From: Hofstenia miamia
Lineage: Eukaryota; Xenacoelomorpha; Acoela
Assembly (NCBI GenBank): GCA_004352715.1
Contig: SCFE01000022.1
Coordinates: forward strand, 981,161-1,045,160
Length of the DNA: 64,000 nt
Direction: 5' to 3'
In this document: piece after piece, positions 1 through 13,103 of the stretch
How positions within the stretch are numbered: the first letter of the stretch is position 1
Layout: each line of letters opens with the position of its first letter
Translations under genes and position numbers: made by a program
Notes under the pieces: generated by a model
The model's database searches: none
What the model saw: the letters and a program-made list of their open reading frames with translations, nothing else
Told to the model about the DNA's origin: nothing

Positions 1-165
1 NNNNNNNNNNNNNNNNNNNNNNNNNNNNNNNNNNNNNNNNNNNNNNNNNNNNNNNNNNNNNNNNNNNNNNNNNNNNNNNNNNNNNNNNNNNNNNNNNNNN
101 NNNNNNNNNNNNNNNNNNNNNNNNNNNNNNNNNNNNNNNNNNNNNNNNNNNNNNNNNNNNNNNNN

Positions 166-202
166 AATTAGTTGCTGAAGACATAGAATTGAAATTACAT
201 GG

Positions 203-241
<39 letters not shown>

Positions 242-1438
242 AATTCATGTATATTTTACATATTTTTATAAACCCTCTGTAGTTGTACAATATTTTATTG
301 TACTAAATTAAATTTAAATGCATTACGGAACACGCTAAAATTAATAAGAATTGCTTGCAATGGTTAATAGTGTAAACATGATTTTCAGAACTTGCTTATT
401 CGAAGTTCAATACATAATAAGCCAACTGCATACAAATATAAAATAAAATTTTCAAAGTTTTTGTTCAATATAGCTCCAATATTATTTTCAATTTAGTGTA
501 AAATTTCCATCATTCGATATATATATATTTTAGTGTTTTATGTAATACATATTTTCTTATTAAATACTTAACAGATATTTTAAAAGAGCAAATATGAATT
601 ATACTGAATTTGAGAATTCTGGATATGTATATATGTAATATGATGCTAATTGAATAAAATGAGAATACCAATGGACAGATCAATGCAATGAACACAGTTG
701 GGATTTGTTATTGCACAGACTATGAGGTATAGAGAAGTAGAAATGCATAGAAATTAACTTCAAAATTGAACTCCCATCCTTTAGATGCAAACTTAGATTA
801 TTTCAATTACAAAAAACTTACGTAGTATGTTGGAAATGTTACTACACCACTAATGACCCAACAAAACACCATCAAGAAGGTAACTGTTTTACGTGCAAAT
901 GGATTAAACATCAAAGGGAAGTTGAGCAGAAGAAACCTTTCGAATGCAAACACCATCAATGATAAATTGCTGACACTAAAATATTATCAGAATATTCCAT
1001 GTATTCAAATATACCAAAACACTTGCTTACAAATAAAAAATAATTCTCAATAAACACTTCTTGGGAACTCGTCATAACAGATTGGTTCCGACTTCGGTTG
1101 TTGAATACTTGGAAAAAATTGCAATTCAAATAAACTTTTGTAATTTTCTAGATCATTATTTCATTGTAAAGATTCATTCAAGATTCTTTATAATTGTGTG
1201 AGCCTATCATTGATAGGCTATCAATATTCTATTCCTTCTAAGAACTTCTTATAGTTTGAAAGATTTGATGGCAGCTAGTCTTTGTTATTCAGTTCAGATT
1301 CAAACTTAATTACAATATTTTTAATACTTTATTATCATCTAAGATTTTAAAATACTCGAGTGCAGGTTAAGGTCAAAACAAAAATGCAACACATATAGGA
1401 AGTCTATAATTTTTAAATCAGTGTCAATATGCCTATAT
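166..1438. other. AT-rich noncoding
   Basis: A (TA)n run at the start, otherwise no supported gene. The 66-codon frame at 853 has no recognisable motif. Confidence 0.6.
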
Positions 1439-1524
1439 TCAATAATGTATTAAGTTAAAATTTAACCTATAAGTACAATGGCTTGCAAAGCAGAAAAATG
1501 GACAAAATCCAAACGTTCCCAGAC

Positions 1525-1753
1525 TCAGCATAAATAAATAGGTCCAGTAGATGCACAGAACAATTGCTGCAGTGATATCTGTCAGCAATATATTTACAAT
1601 ATATGTGACAAATGGAATCTTGAGAAGATTTGAACGAAACAAAACAATGATTGCGAAGGCATTTCCTGCAATTCCAAAAATACCGAATGCTGCATTCGCT
1701 TTTGAAATAACATTCCGGTACGTTGTGTAGGTTTCTTCTGTTATGTTGGTCAT
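1525..1753 (-). CDS. Possible rhodopsin-like GPCR first exon (TM1-TM2)
   Basis: The frame starts MTNITEETYTTYRN (N-glycosylation site NIT). TM1-like AFGIFGIAGNAFAIIVLF has the conserved GN of helix I. A short loop (RSNLLKIPF) follows, then TM2-like YIVNILLTDITAAIVLCIYW with the LxxxD pattern. The homologous part ends near LSLGTFG. The rest of the receptor is not seen downstream before the gap region, so this is a partial gene, a first exon or a pseudogene. Exact 3' border unknown. Confidence 0.45.
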
Positions 1754-2524
1754 AGTGTTGATGTTAAGACAATTAAAACTAAATCCGTAGTATTTATAAT
1801 TTCATCAGCCAATGAAATTGAGTTTTACAATTTTGCCATTTGCTATTGAATATTGAGCAATATTTCCACTAGCATTGAATATTCGAGGAATGGGGCATTT
1901 AGACAAAATTGAGAATCAAGAATATAGGTAAATATAAAATCCTAAATACCCGTTGTCTAACCTTTGTGGTAGAACATCAGAATATGAACTACAACGATAT
2001 TTTAATTGGATGTTTTCAAATCCAGTAAAATATACCATCTAAGAGCGGATTATGAAGGAACTACTAAAATTCATTTGACTCATTTGAAAAAAAAACTTAA
2101 CTAGAAAATTTTGCTTAAGTATTACTTTTCTGTATGCTGTTTTAAATTTGGTTGATTTGTTGATTAGTTAGTAAATTTGTGCATCCAAAATTTCATCTAT
2201 TCTTCGCTATGAACTCGAATTTGAGAAAAATTTATTGGAATTGCTGCCAGTGAAAATATCAATTTCTTGCATGCATATTTTAGATAAAAAATGCCAGAGT
2301 TAACTTTAAGTTGAACAGAGTCGTCAATGCTTGGAAGTCTTCCATTTATGACATAAGTAAATGATATCAAATTTTAGAAATCTCCAATTTCTCAATTGCA
2401 TTTTATAAAAAATTACATATAGTGCTTCAACTGCGTTCATATACCATTGAGTAAATCTAACATATTAAAGCTTGAAATCAATATAAATTACAAAAGCTCG
2501 TCAACTATATATATATATATATAT

Positions 2525-3524
2525 NNNNNNNNNNNNNNNNNNNNNNNNNNNNNNNNNNNNNNNNNNNNNNNNNNNNNNNNNNNNNNNNNNNNNNNNNNNN
2601 NNNNNNNNNNNNNNNNNNNNNNNNNNNNNNNNNNNNNNNNNNNNNNNNNNNNNNNNNNNNNNNNNNNNNNNNNNNNNNNNNNNNNNNNNNNNNNNNNNNN
2701 NNNNNNNNNNNNNNNNNNNNNNNNNNNNNNNNNNNNNNNNNNNNNNNNNNNNNNNNNNNNNNNNNNNNNNNNNNNNNNNNNNNNNNNNNNNNNNNNNNNN
2801 NNNNNNNNNNNNNNNNNNNNNNNNNNNNNNNNNNNNNNNNNNNNNNNNNNNNNNNNNNNNNNNNNNNNNNNNNNNNNNNNNNNNNNNNNNNNNNNNNNNN
2901 NNNNNNNNNNNNNNNNNNNNNNNNNNNNNNNNNNNNNNNNNNNNNNNNNNNNNNNNNNNNNNNNNNNNNNNNNNNNNNNNNNNNNNNNNNNNNNNNNNNN
3001 NNNNNNNNNNNNNNNNNNNNNNNNNNNNNNNNNNNNNNNNNNNNNNNNNNNNNNNNNNNNNNNNNNNNNNNNNNNNNNNNNNNNNNNNNNNNNNNNNNNN
3101 NNNNNNNNNNNNNNNNNNNNNNNNNNNNNNNNNNNNNNNNNNNNNNNNNNNNNNNNNNNNNNNNNNNNNNNNNNNNNNNNNNNNNNNNNNNNNNNNNNNN
3201 NNNNNNNNNNNNNNNNNNNNNNNNNNNNNNNNNNNNNNNNNNNNNNNNNNNNNNNNNNNNNNNNNNNNNNNNNNNNNNNNNNNNNNNNNNNNNNNNNNNN
3301 NNNNNNNNNNNNNNNNNNNNNNNNNNNNNNNNNNNNNNNNNNNNNNNNNNNNNNNNNNNNNNNNNNNNNNNNNNNNNNNNNNNNNNNNNNNNNNNNNNNN
3401 NNNNNNNNNNNNNNNNNNNNNNNNNNNNNNNNNNNNNNNNNNNNNNNNNNNNNNNNNNNNNNNNNNNNNNNNNNNNNNNNNNNNNNNNNNNNNNNNNNNN
3501 NNNNNNNNNNNNNNNNNNNNNNNN
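2525..3524. other. Assembly gap (1,000 N)
   Basis: Round-number gap, probably of arbitrary size, at a (TA)n run and the left end of a CGAGCC MITE. Other gaps: 1-165, 11180-11720, 16331-16333, 17366-17500, a single N at 29284, and 30663-30931. Confidence 0.98.
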
Positions 3525-3800
3525 GTATACAACTAGCCCAAAATGAGCCTATTTTAAGCAAAGTAAGTTTATAGTTCTGCTTGTTAATTTGATTATGGAG
3601 ATTTTTCTTATTTTTTGCAGTCAGTATGCCTTTCCTATAATCTTATTTAAGAAATATTAATTAAATATTTTTTAAAAAAATACCGAGCTAAAACGAGCCT
3701 CATTCAAAGATTTTATGTGGCGAGCCGAGCCGAGCCGAACTTACACAAAATTTAAACGAGCCTAGCCGAGCTAGGAAATTTCGGTTCGTGGAGAAGTCTG
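3525..3800 (+). mobile_element. CGAGCC-family hAT MITE, left part in assembly gap
   Basis: The core and right end of the family are present (AACGAGCCTAGCCGAGC ... GAGAAGTCTG at 3800). The left end falls in the 1,000-N gap 2525-3524, so no duplication can be checked. It has a deletion in the core relative to other copies. Confidence 0.8.
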
Positions 3801-4118
3801 GTAATTATTAAGACTTCGCGTTAACTTGAATCGAACCCTTAGATTTCCTTCCATTATTCTTAGTACACAAACCTAACAGAATTATAGTCAAGCCAAACGA
3901 TTGCACAATTATAAATTTAAGCAATTCAAATAATGTCTTAAGTATTTCTGCTTTAATGTTTATTGTTTTGAGGTAACACGTACAAATCTATTGTAAAGTA
4001 AAACAAGTTGTAGTGAATCAGGACATAGACAAAATCAGATGTCTTCGAAACAATATTTAACTAGAGTCAGAATAAAATCAAAGTTTACTTATTTTAAATA
4101 CAAAATCGAGTGAATATA

Positions 4119-4684
4119 CAGGGTGTCCATAAAGTCTTTCGACAATTTTAAAAATTTATTAATATTACAACTGAAGTTGGAAATCTACGAAATGTTTAAA
4201 TAATATCAAGTAAATAGTCAAGTTTTTATTCAAAGCATTAATATATTTCTATATGAGCGGATTGACTTTGTTGGACTACGACTAAATGTCTGACGAATAC
4301 GCTCGATGTCTTCTTTAGAAGTTCTTGGCCTTCCACTCCTCGGTTTATGTAGCACCGTTCCAGTTTCCATAAACTGTTTATGCCAATTGCAAATCGACTG
4401 ACGTGCTGGAGCTTGTTTTGCATATTTAATTGTGTAATTTCTTTGTGTTTGAATATCTGATTTCGTTTTCTATAAACCAAGAAACACATTGTGCTTTTTC
4501 TTGTGCAGTAGTCATTTTAAACAATGGTTGGTGTTATGACGTTTTATTCTGGTCGGTGTCGCTTTATTTCTCTCGGTGGTGGATCTGTTGTATTGATTGA
4601 CCTCTGACTGGCCGAATCTTGATAGCACTTCTTAAATTTTTTAATGAATTTATAAAATTGTCTAAAGACTTTGTGGACACCCTG
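4119..4684 (-). mobile_element. mariner/Tc1-type relic
   Basis: The inverted ends are CAGGGTGTCCATAAAGTCTT and, reversed, CAGGGTGTCCACAAAGTCTT, extending past 30 bp with few mismatches. On the minus strand 4,240-4,515 encodes the transposase DNA-binding region in two frames: TAQEKAQCVSWFIE, then QAPARQSICNWHKQFMETG, then KPRSGRPRTSKEDIERIRQ. The catalytic part is deleted. Confidence 0.85.
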
Positions 4685-4701
4685 TTGTATAATAACACTA
4701 G

Positions 4702-6055
4702 GGATGGGATCCGAATAGTGAATTGAATATACCGGATTATTCCGGATAATTTGACTGCCGGGATACCGGATAATATATTTTTCAATATTTTCAACGGCAA
4801 CCAGAAATATTAATTTAAAAAAACAAAATATTACCTTATTTTTATTACAAAATATGAAAGGAATTTAAATAAATATGCCTTAAAATATGATCATCCATTT
4901 CTCAAATGATTGATTTAGGCAATACAAAACGTTTTTCTTTTACTGACAACAAGATATAAAACAAATACATAATTATTTAAACCAACTTCTTCACTAAGTT
5001 ATAATAACAGGACATAAACTTCCATATATTATTGTGGTTAACAGTTTTCTCGACACAGAGAAACTTCTATCAACTGCAGCCGATGTTGCTTGACATTTTC
5101 GTAACTTGACATACAATTCTGATTAAATGTCCATCTCCTTTCCTTCCAGTATAGCAATGAAACCGGTATTTTCTAAACGTGACCTGATATAGACGATTAT
5201 TTCACAGGTATCATTTCCAGGATCAAGGGTGGGAGTAATAACAACATCTGGTAGAATTTCAACTCTGGCAAACATTAAACAACTTTGATTTTGTATGATA
5301 GTAGCTTTAGTTGAAGCAATTAGATTGGCAACCTTCATATATTTTGCATGAATATGCTTGACACAGTTTTTCAACACATTTGCTTTGCTAAATGCATGAA
5401 ATAATAATGTATATAGTTCCTTTAATATTTTTTCAGCTGCCAGCATACATGTCCATTACTAAAAACGCGTCGACCACTGGGTTGGGTCAACAATTAGCTA
5501 GCAATTAATCTTCTCGGGAGTTAGCCCATGAAGTATCTTAATTGAAATTGAATGAATACTCTAGTTCAAATTATTTAAGGCACTCCCAATGCAGCATTAA
5601 TTCTTAAGATTTTTCTTAATGTAATGAAACTATGCCAAAATTTAAAACATTTTAGCCAAAAATATTACCGTATTTTTCAAAAAAAAATATGACTTTTATG
5701 GCTTATAACTTCCTATTTAACTGCACTACAGATTCAAAAACCATCAGGCTGCAAGATAGACCGACAGAAAAATATTACTTTTATGACTTTTGGTTGCTCT
5801 AATTATAATTATTAATGAAGAGCAACCCCAGTTCTCAATCAATATCGAATAAAAATAAATAAAAATTAGATAGACTACGTCCTAAAATGTCAGAAAAACT
5901 TGTTTTGTTGCATGACAACTTCCATTACATGGAAAAACTATAGCTTTTTTCTCGATAATTCAATTTATAAATCAACTTTTATTTCAGAATATATTATCCG
6001 GTAAACTTGTTAAATTTTACCGGATACCGGATATCCGAATCCGGTTGTGTAGCTA
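4702..6055 (-). mobile_element. Decayed hAT element with transposase C-terminal remnant
   Basis: The left side starts TAGGGATGGGATCCGAATAG followed by CCGGATA words. The right side has CCGGATACCGGATATCCGAA at about 6,020-6,045. On the minus strand near 5,040-5,100 a frame reads ATSAAVDRSFSVSRKL, matching the hAT dimerisation signature. The 107-codon open frame at 5123-5446 is in this interval, but I could not match it. Right terminus and duplication were not found. Confidence 0.55.
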
Positions 6056-6059
6056 ATCG

Positions 6060-7780
6060 GATTTAAAGACTGTAAACAATGCGTGATTATTGATGATGAA
6101 AAATGGTTTCCAACATTGCTGTTGTTGTTTTGGTAGATGAAACAAGTAGACTACGTGCAAAAATTGTGTACTAAGGCATTCTGATTCAATGTCAAAAACG
6201 ATTGCTTGAGTGGCGATTAAAACCTTTTTTAACTGGTTAACCAACAATTAGATGTGTTTGATTATAAGACTTATTTTTGAAGCTACTGCTTTTAAAAGGA
6301 TAAACAAAACATTTGTCATACTTAAGTGTATGCATATGCCTCATAAGCTAAATATGCAATCAAATCCAAATTAAAATTTCACTTATAACTAAACAACAGT
6401 TACTTCCTTAACTGGGTTGGTCGAATTCGGGCCGGGTCAGATCGGGTCAAGATATTCAATTCCAAATCGCATTGAAATCGAGTTAAAGTAAAAACTTTGT
6501 TTTAAATAGTAAAATTAATTCATATTTAAGTGAAATTCATATACATGCAAATGAGATTTTTTGAATTTAAACGTCATTTAAAACATAATTATTACAAATC
6601 ACACTATCATTATACATTTCTTTGCTTATATGCAATATCAGTTCAATTCTTCACGATTAATATAATCTATATATAAGTAGCTTTTTATTCTGTTTATCCT
6701 TGTACATTCTCTATGCTTACAGTTTGTAAATATTATTTACAAATAGTTTACATAATATATACAAACATTTACAAAACTGATATATACAGATATGTACAAA
6801 TAAAATAAACAAAGCTAAAACAATAATTAAAATAAACAACAAAAAAATAATCAGTTAAAAGTAGGAAACAAAAATGACTTATTCTAATAATTGGTTGGCA
6901 AGCAGGTTTTCTTTTAATAATTTTTTAAATATTTATATATATATATATATATATATACATATATATATAACCTCAATGCAGATAAACAGTTATGTGAAAG
7001 AAACAATTCTATAAAGCTAATGTTGCGAGGTTATCTGTGCTATTAAAGGTTATTGGAAAGTCCTTTTTTCAGCTCAAGCATCAAGGTCGCAATCAGAATG
7101 TGATTTATCTTAATATGGACTGACAATTAACGATATGTGAAATAAATATCTCGACACTAATCGGAAAATACCTAATCAATTTCCAATTTGCAGAGGTGGC
7201 AAGTTTGCTGTTAACAGCATTATCTGCTGTTACTATTAATAGCAAAGCAGTTTTGCTGTTAACTGCAAATTTAAAAAACATTTTTTTTCAAAATTTTCAA
7301 ATTTACAACACAAAAAAATTTTAAATTGGATTTGCTAGATTTCAAAATACGTAATTTTTAAACTATAGTGCTATTATTCTGTTACTCAGAGCCTTTGACA
7401 GCGATGCCCGGGCCTTGAAACAATGAAATTTGGGCCCCATCAAGTTTATAAGAATATACTGCGATTTTAGGGTTTGGATTAGGATTTGAAAATACTTCCG
7501 ATTTGAATTTTTATGAATCCTGCTTACATGCATTACTTTGTTTACATATCCTTCAAATGTTTTACAATGTATTTTCAGATTTGTTGCTGCTTTTAAGTAA
7601 TTTCCGAATTCCTAATTCGGATAAAAATTCATTCAATGAATTAACAATTCTGAATTTCAATTGGTTTTTATTGAGCTAAAACAATAAGATTTTGGAAAAA
7701 TAGACTACCAAAATTCGGATTCGGATTCATAGATATATTTATTGGTTAGCAGGAGGCTAACATATGCCCTAACATATGCA
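6060..7780. other. AT-rich noncoding
   Basis: No gene seen. There is a GGGTTGGTCGAATTCGGGCC word near 6,415 and TGCTGTTAACAGC repeats near 7,210-7,265 that may be MITE remains; borders not found. Confidence 0.5.
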
Positions 7781-7787
7781 TATACAT

Positions 7788-8158
7788 CAGACTTGTCGAC
7801 GAGCCGAGCTTCTAACTAGCCGAGCCGAGCCGAGCCGAGCTTGAGCATAGTATTTGATATACAACGAGCCTATTTTAGACAAAGCAAGTCTATTGTTCTG
7901 CTTGTTAATTTGATTATGAATATTTTTCTTATTTTTTGCAGTCAGTATCCCTTTCCTATAATCTTATTTAAGAAATGTTTATTAAATAATAGAAAGAGCT
8001 ATGTAAAAAATTATTTGAGCACAATATTTTTAATAAAATATCGAGCTAAAACGAGCCTAATTCAAAGATTTTGTGTGGCGAGCCGAGCCGAACTTACACA
8101 AAATTTAAACAAGCCGAGCCGAACCGAGCTTGGAAATGTCGGTTCGTTGACAAGTCTG
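7788..8158 (+). mobile_element. CGAGCC-family hAT MITE
   Basis: It starts CAGACTTGTCGACGAGCC and ends TTGACAAGTCTG, with a perfect 8-bp duplication ATATACAT (7780-7787, 8159-8166). It holds short (CCGAG)n runs at both ends and the shared AT-rich core. The small open frame inside recurs in other copies by descent and is not a gene. Confidence 0.93.
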
Positions 8159-8709
8159 ATATACATTTAACTACTGTAAAAAGTTAATAGCTAAAATTAT
8201 ACTATTCTAAAAAAAAAGTAAAATTTCAAAAAAACTATAAATGACAAAATTACTAAACAAATGATGCGAGTTGCTAATGTTTTTAAAAATTAAAATGAAA
8301 TCTTCACTAATTTGCATGATGGGCAATAAATCCCAATTGGGTACAATACAAAATGCGTATCATCAGAACAACTCAGTTTAATGAGTACATCAATATAATA
8401 TCCGTTATTTTCAATTGAAGAATATAACTTATTTGAAAATTATATCCAATAATAAGCTTTTTACACTGCAATGCATACATTTAAACTTACTCACAGTGCA
8501 CTTTTAATAAACCTACAAACAGCAAAATATAGTATAAAACTGCTTTGTCGTCTGAAGTCAGTTTGATCTGTTGTTAACAGCCCACATTATGCTGTCTATT
8601 TTAAATATCGAATGGACATAGCATAAGTGTTGGATTATATTTAAACCGTGTCTCCTACTCTGGAAACATCCATATGATGTTGCACCGAAGCTGCATCAAT
8701 ATTTATAAT

Positions 8710-9090
8710 CAGACTTGTCAACGAACAGAGCTTCTAACGAGCCGAGCCGAGCCGAGCCGAGCTGAGCTTGAGCACAGTATTTGATATACAACGAGCCTAT
8801 TTTAGGTAAAGCAAGTTTATAGTTCTGCTTGTTAATGTGATTATGAAGATTTTTCTTATTTTTTGCAGTCAGTATGTTTTTTCTATAATCGTATTTATGA
8901 AATGTTTATTAAATAATAGGAAGAGCTATGTAAAAAATTCTTTGAGCACAATCTTTTTAAAAAAATACCGAGCTAAAACGAGCTTCATTCAAAGATTTTA
9001 TGTGGCGAACTTACACAAAATTTAACCAAGCCGAGCTGAGCCGAGCCGAGCCGAGCCGAGCTTGGAAATGTCGGCTCGTTGACAAGTCTG
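8710..9090 (+). mobile_element. CGAGCC-family hAT MITE
   Basis: The same termini are present (CAGACTTGTCAACGAACA, TTGACAAGTCTG). The flanks share TTATAAT on both sides with a one-base offset, so the 8-bp duplication is slightly decayed. It lies only 550 bp from the copy at 7,788, same orientation. Confidence 0.88.
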
Positions 9091-11145
9091 TTATAATGAT
9101 GGTCACCGTCAAGTGAAAACAGAAGAAATGTGGCCAAGACTAAGGTTTCCTGGATCAAGTATTTGCCTACATTTTCTACCCCTATACCACCTCTGTGCAT
9201 ACCTATATACCCAAAACAGGAGCTTTATCAGCCAAATCAAATATTTGCTAAATACATGAAAATTAATAAATAAAAGCGGCCTATAATTAAGTTGCATCTA
9301 AAACTAATGGTGATGTTAACCTTTGCGGAAGCCATTCATTTTTATAATCATCTGTCAACATTAATTATTCAACAGTAGCTTTATATAAAATAATATATAA
9401 GCATTATTTCTACAGTTTTTACAGATAACTGCAAGGCTCTGTATTATCAGAATACATACCAATATTGTTAACTCATCCAAAATTTTATAAGCATTGATAA
9501 AAGGTGTTCTACGCGTCTTTCTTTAGCATCTATTGTTAAAGAGACCCTTTGCGTTTAGAAGTGTACATGAATATGTTCTGTAGTAAATCCTCTAAAAAAT
9601 TTGGATTAAATTCTGCTGCATGAACCAGCCGAATTTTAGAACGTCGCACCAACTTCCTAAAATCTTACCATTACACCAAGAACAGTTTGTACTAGCAATG
9701 TTCGATCATTTTGAGCATAAAAAAAACTTCTTTTCTGTCGTATTTCAAGTGGGTTCACGTAATCTTCATCGAACTTTATGATTCATTCGAAGCAAATAGT
9801 TTTTTAAATCAACTGAAGGCTAAAACTGTTGAATCACTAAATTTACTTGACATGAAGGTGATGAGGTGAAGCATTCGAATAGTAAGCATATACATCAGGG
9901 TCATTGCTCATATTCACGGAGTGATTGCACACAAGTGACAGTTTGTTAAAAAAAATTTAAAAGTTCCCCTTTTTGTTTTTTCATTTTCCACTGGATTAAT
10001 TTTGAAAATGTTGTAATTTTTTGGAACAAGTTAATCAATTGATTTACATGTCTACAGTGAAGTATCATATGTGGTTTCGTAAGACACGGTTCTCTGTCTT
10101 CACAGAGAGCAGCGGGCAAGTGGTGGCCTTGAATTTTCAAATTGATCTATTGTGGCGCTATGTAAATTGCTTCAATAACGTTCATTGTAGTATTTTTCTA
10201 ATGAACAGTTCCTTTGATTTGTAATAAACTTGATAGTAGAACAGGAATTCCACAGCAGGGTAAAAGAATTTACTGTCCTATTCAAAACATTTTAATATCT
10301 ATTTCATTATGAGAAACAGCATATTTTAAAATTAAAAAAAGCCACAAATATATAATTGCTCTAGAAGGAAACTAGAATTTCCTATTCTACGAGGGTCTTA
10401 ATCAGTAAGAAACGAAATTGTTGGATTCAACTAAATGATACAAGAACAACAAAATTTTATTTGAAAAATTCAACGAAGTGCTTTTTCAGTTATTTGAATA
10501 GAGAATGTAAAAGCTCCGAGGATAAAGCTCTCTACAAAAGGCAAGTTCAAAATTGAAGCAATTTTGCTTATTCAACGCTTAGACTAGCACTTTTGAAATC
10601 AATTTATCCATAGGAACGAATGTGTCTATCAACATGTCAAAATTGAACTGGAGCCTTTCTCCATATCAACAGACGATGATTTGTTTGAATCTGTTTCAGA
10701 CTGTTCAGCAAAGTCTCTTGCTTAGAGCTCCAAGGCATCTTCTCCTGAATCCACAGCAAATTTCCAACAAGCAAACACTAGAACAGCAACTTTACTAGTG
10801 CTCATAAACAAAATTTTAACTAATGAAGTATGCAATGTTCTTGCAACCATTGCTGAACATGGCCACAATGGACAATTCTAAATCTGTAGGATGTCTCTTG
10901 ACATAGACGAGAGCTTTGAATTACTAGATGATATTCTGTATGAACAATACCAGGCAAATAGTCACTACAAAAATACACTGAAAGAAACTCCAAATTTACA
11001 CCAGACAAGATGGAATTCCGTGAAATATATGCTATTATAGCATCCCTTCTGTTGTCAGAATGGTGGCACATTCTAACTAAAATTTTTAACTTAATCTGAT
11101 ATTTGATTCCATAAGCAACACTACATTGCATCATCATTCAATGAA
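9091..11145. other. Noncoding between MITEs
   Basis: I see no supported gene or repeat. Confidence 0.5.
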
Positions 11146-11153
11146 GTACTGAC

Positions 11154-11798
11154 CAGACTTCTCAACGAGCCGAGCTTCTNNNNNNNNNNNNNNNNNNNNN
11201 NNNNNNNNNNNNNNNNNNNNNNNNNNNNNNNNNNNNNNNNNNNNNNNNNNNNNNNNNNNNNNNNNNNNNNNNNNNNNNNNNNNNNNNNNNNNNNNNNNNN
11301 NNNNNNNNNNNNNNNNNNNNNNNNNNNNNNNNNNNNNNNNNNNNNNNNNNNNNNNNNNNNNNNNNNNNNNNNNNNNNNNNNNNNNNNNNNNNNNNNNNNN
11401 NNNNNNNNNNNNNNNNNNNNNNNNNNNNNNNNNNNNNNNNNNNNNNNNNNNNNNNNNNNNNNNNNNNNNNNNNNNNNNNNNNNNNNNNNNNNNNNNNNNN
11501 NNNNNNNNNNNNNNNNNNNNNNNNNNNNNNNNNNNNNNNNNNNNNNNNNNNNNNNNNNNNNNNNNNNNNNNNNNNNNNNNNNNNNNNNNNNNNNNNNNNN
11601 NNNNNNNNNNNNNNNNNNNNNNNNNNNNNNNNNNNNNNNNNNNNNNNNNNNNNNNNNNNNNNNNNNNNNNNNNNNNNNNNNNNNNNNNNNNNNNNNNNNN
11701 NNNNNNNNNNNNNNNNNNNNCGAGCCGAGCCGAGCCGAGCCGAACTTATTTAAACGAGCCGAGCGGCGCTTGGAAATGTCGGCTAGTTGACAAATCTG
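11154..11798 (+). mobile_element. CGAGCC-family hAT MITE with an assembly gap inside
   Basis: Left end CAGACTTCTCAACGAGCC, right end GACAAATCTG, perfect 8-bp duplication GTACTGAC (11146-11153, 11799-11806). The core is hidden by N at 11180-11720, which probably reflects the collapsed (CGAGC)n repeat. Confidence 0.88.
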
Positions 11799-11806
11799 GT
11801 ACTGAC

Positions 11807-13100
11807 TTCACTAATGTAGACAAAGTGCAAAAAGCAATTAAGTGTTTGCACACCCATTGGGTGGTTGAACAGTCCAATAATTGATATTCCTAGGGCTAGC
11901 CAAAATGAATGAAGCAGTTAATTGTACACTCAAAGAGATTTTAATTTTAGATTCTAAAGTTCATAACGAAAATTATTTTTTACCTATTTATAACAATATG
12001 ATATATTTTCTCAATAATTAGCAGAGGTTTGCAAACCACCCTAAAGAAGACGAGACCCACATAATTTCAGTCTAATGATTAGCATGCTACCAAAAAGAAG
12101 ACCGCCCTGCAGCTCATCTGCTTGAATGAAAAGCAATAGTCAATCAGTGCATTTCGACTACAAATCACATTTGTTGTACTTTGACTCTTAGTTGAACGGC
12201 ATGCTTGCATTCAAATTATCGGTAACACAAAAACAAACCAGAGAATTGAAAGTGTATCAAAGAAGCTAAAATAAATCAAAATTTATAAGCGAATGTAATA
12301 GTCTGTTGAATTCAAGCTGCAAAACGAAAATGTACTGCGCAGTTCATATATTTTAGGCCTGATTCATCCTTTGACCCACGTGGACCAAATTTAGGCATCA
12401 CGGGCCACCCAATGGTGACATTAAGCTATTTAATTTAAATTAGACTAACAAAATTTAATTAAGCCAAAGTTTAAGCAAATTTGAATAAGCCAACTTTATT
12501 CAAAGTATAAAATAATTCAGCAAACAGCAAAGTAACTTGAAAGTAAAAAGCCAATCACATATTCTGCCAAGGTTCCAACTCAATAAGCAAATATCGTGCA
12601 AATATTCTGGGCTGTGGAAATACAGTACTTTCAACAAATATTTCAAAAACAGATTTTTGCAGTCCATTTTTTCCCAATAATCTTCCAGTTGAGGTTAAGA
12701 TTTCGACAATGATATTGTGCAAGAACACTGGTTAAGAGAATGGATCTTGAGAAAGATTTTGAATTACCACATTAGCAGTATCATTTAAGCTTTTACCACG
12801 TGTGACTTATCAATACAATCAAATTTACAGAGTTTTCAATAGCTGTACCTTTCGAAACTTTTTTTACCTCATTAAAAAATTCTTTATGCGTATTATTTAT
12901 TTTCATTTGTTGATACAACTATGTAGAAGTGATCAGGAATAAAAGTCAAACCCATAATTTTCAAATTTATTCTCTAGTGTAGAAAAGTTCAAACTTTCCA
13001 ATGCTCTTGCTAAGGCATCAACAGTGTCACATAAAGTTATTACATAATTTTTCAATAACAGAAGTTGAAGCTGATATTAGATGGGGATTTACTCGTTTAT
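11807..13100. other. Noncoding
   Basis: No supported gene. The minus strand near 12,560-12,900 has weak protein-like stretches with many stops, perhaps an old hAT-like relic, not assignable. Confidence 0.4.
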
Positions 13101-13103
13101 TAA

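Noticed and set aside
853-1053. 66-codon plus-strand frame
   Set aside because: No motif, no splice context, length expected by chance.
2447-3574. Long open frames across N runs (also 17316-17562 and 30584-31109)
   Set aside because: Frames exist only because unknown bases contain no stops.
3815-3850. tRNA T-arm-like word (inverse of AATCGAACCC)
   Set aside because: No cloverleaf could be drawn around it.
7190-8600. Larger element bounded by TGCTGTTAACAGC words around the MITE at 7788
   Set aside because: No matching inverted ends or duplication could be found.
7841-9025. Small proteins repeated at 7841-8170, 8837-9025 and 49486-49683
   Set aside because: They are the shared core of the CGAGCC MITE translated; similarity is by element descent, with no constraint visible.
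10820-11137. 105-codon minus-strand frame
   Set aside because: No recognisable domain and low-complexity-free but unmatched; not enough to call a gene.
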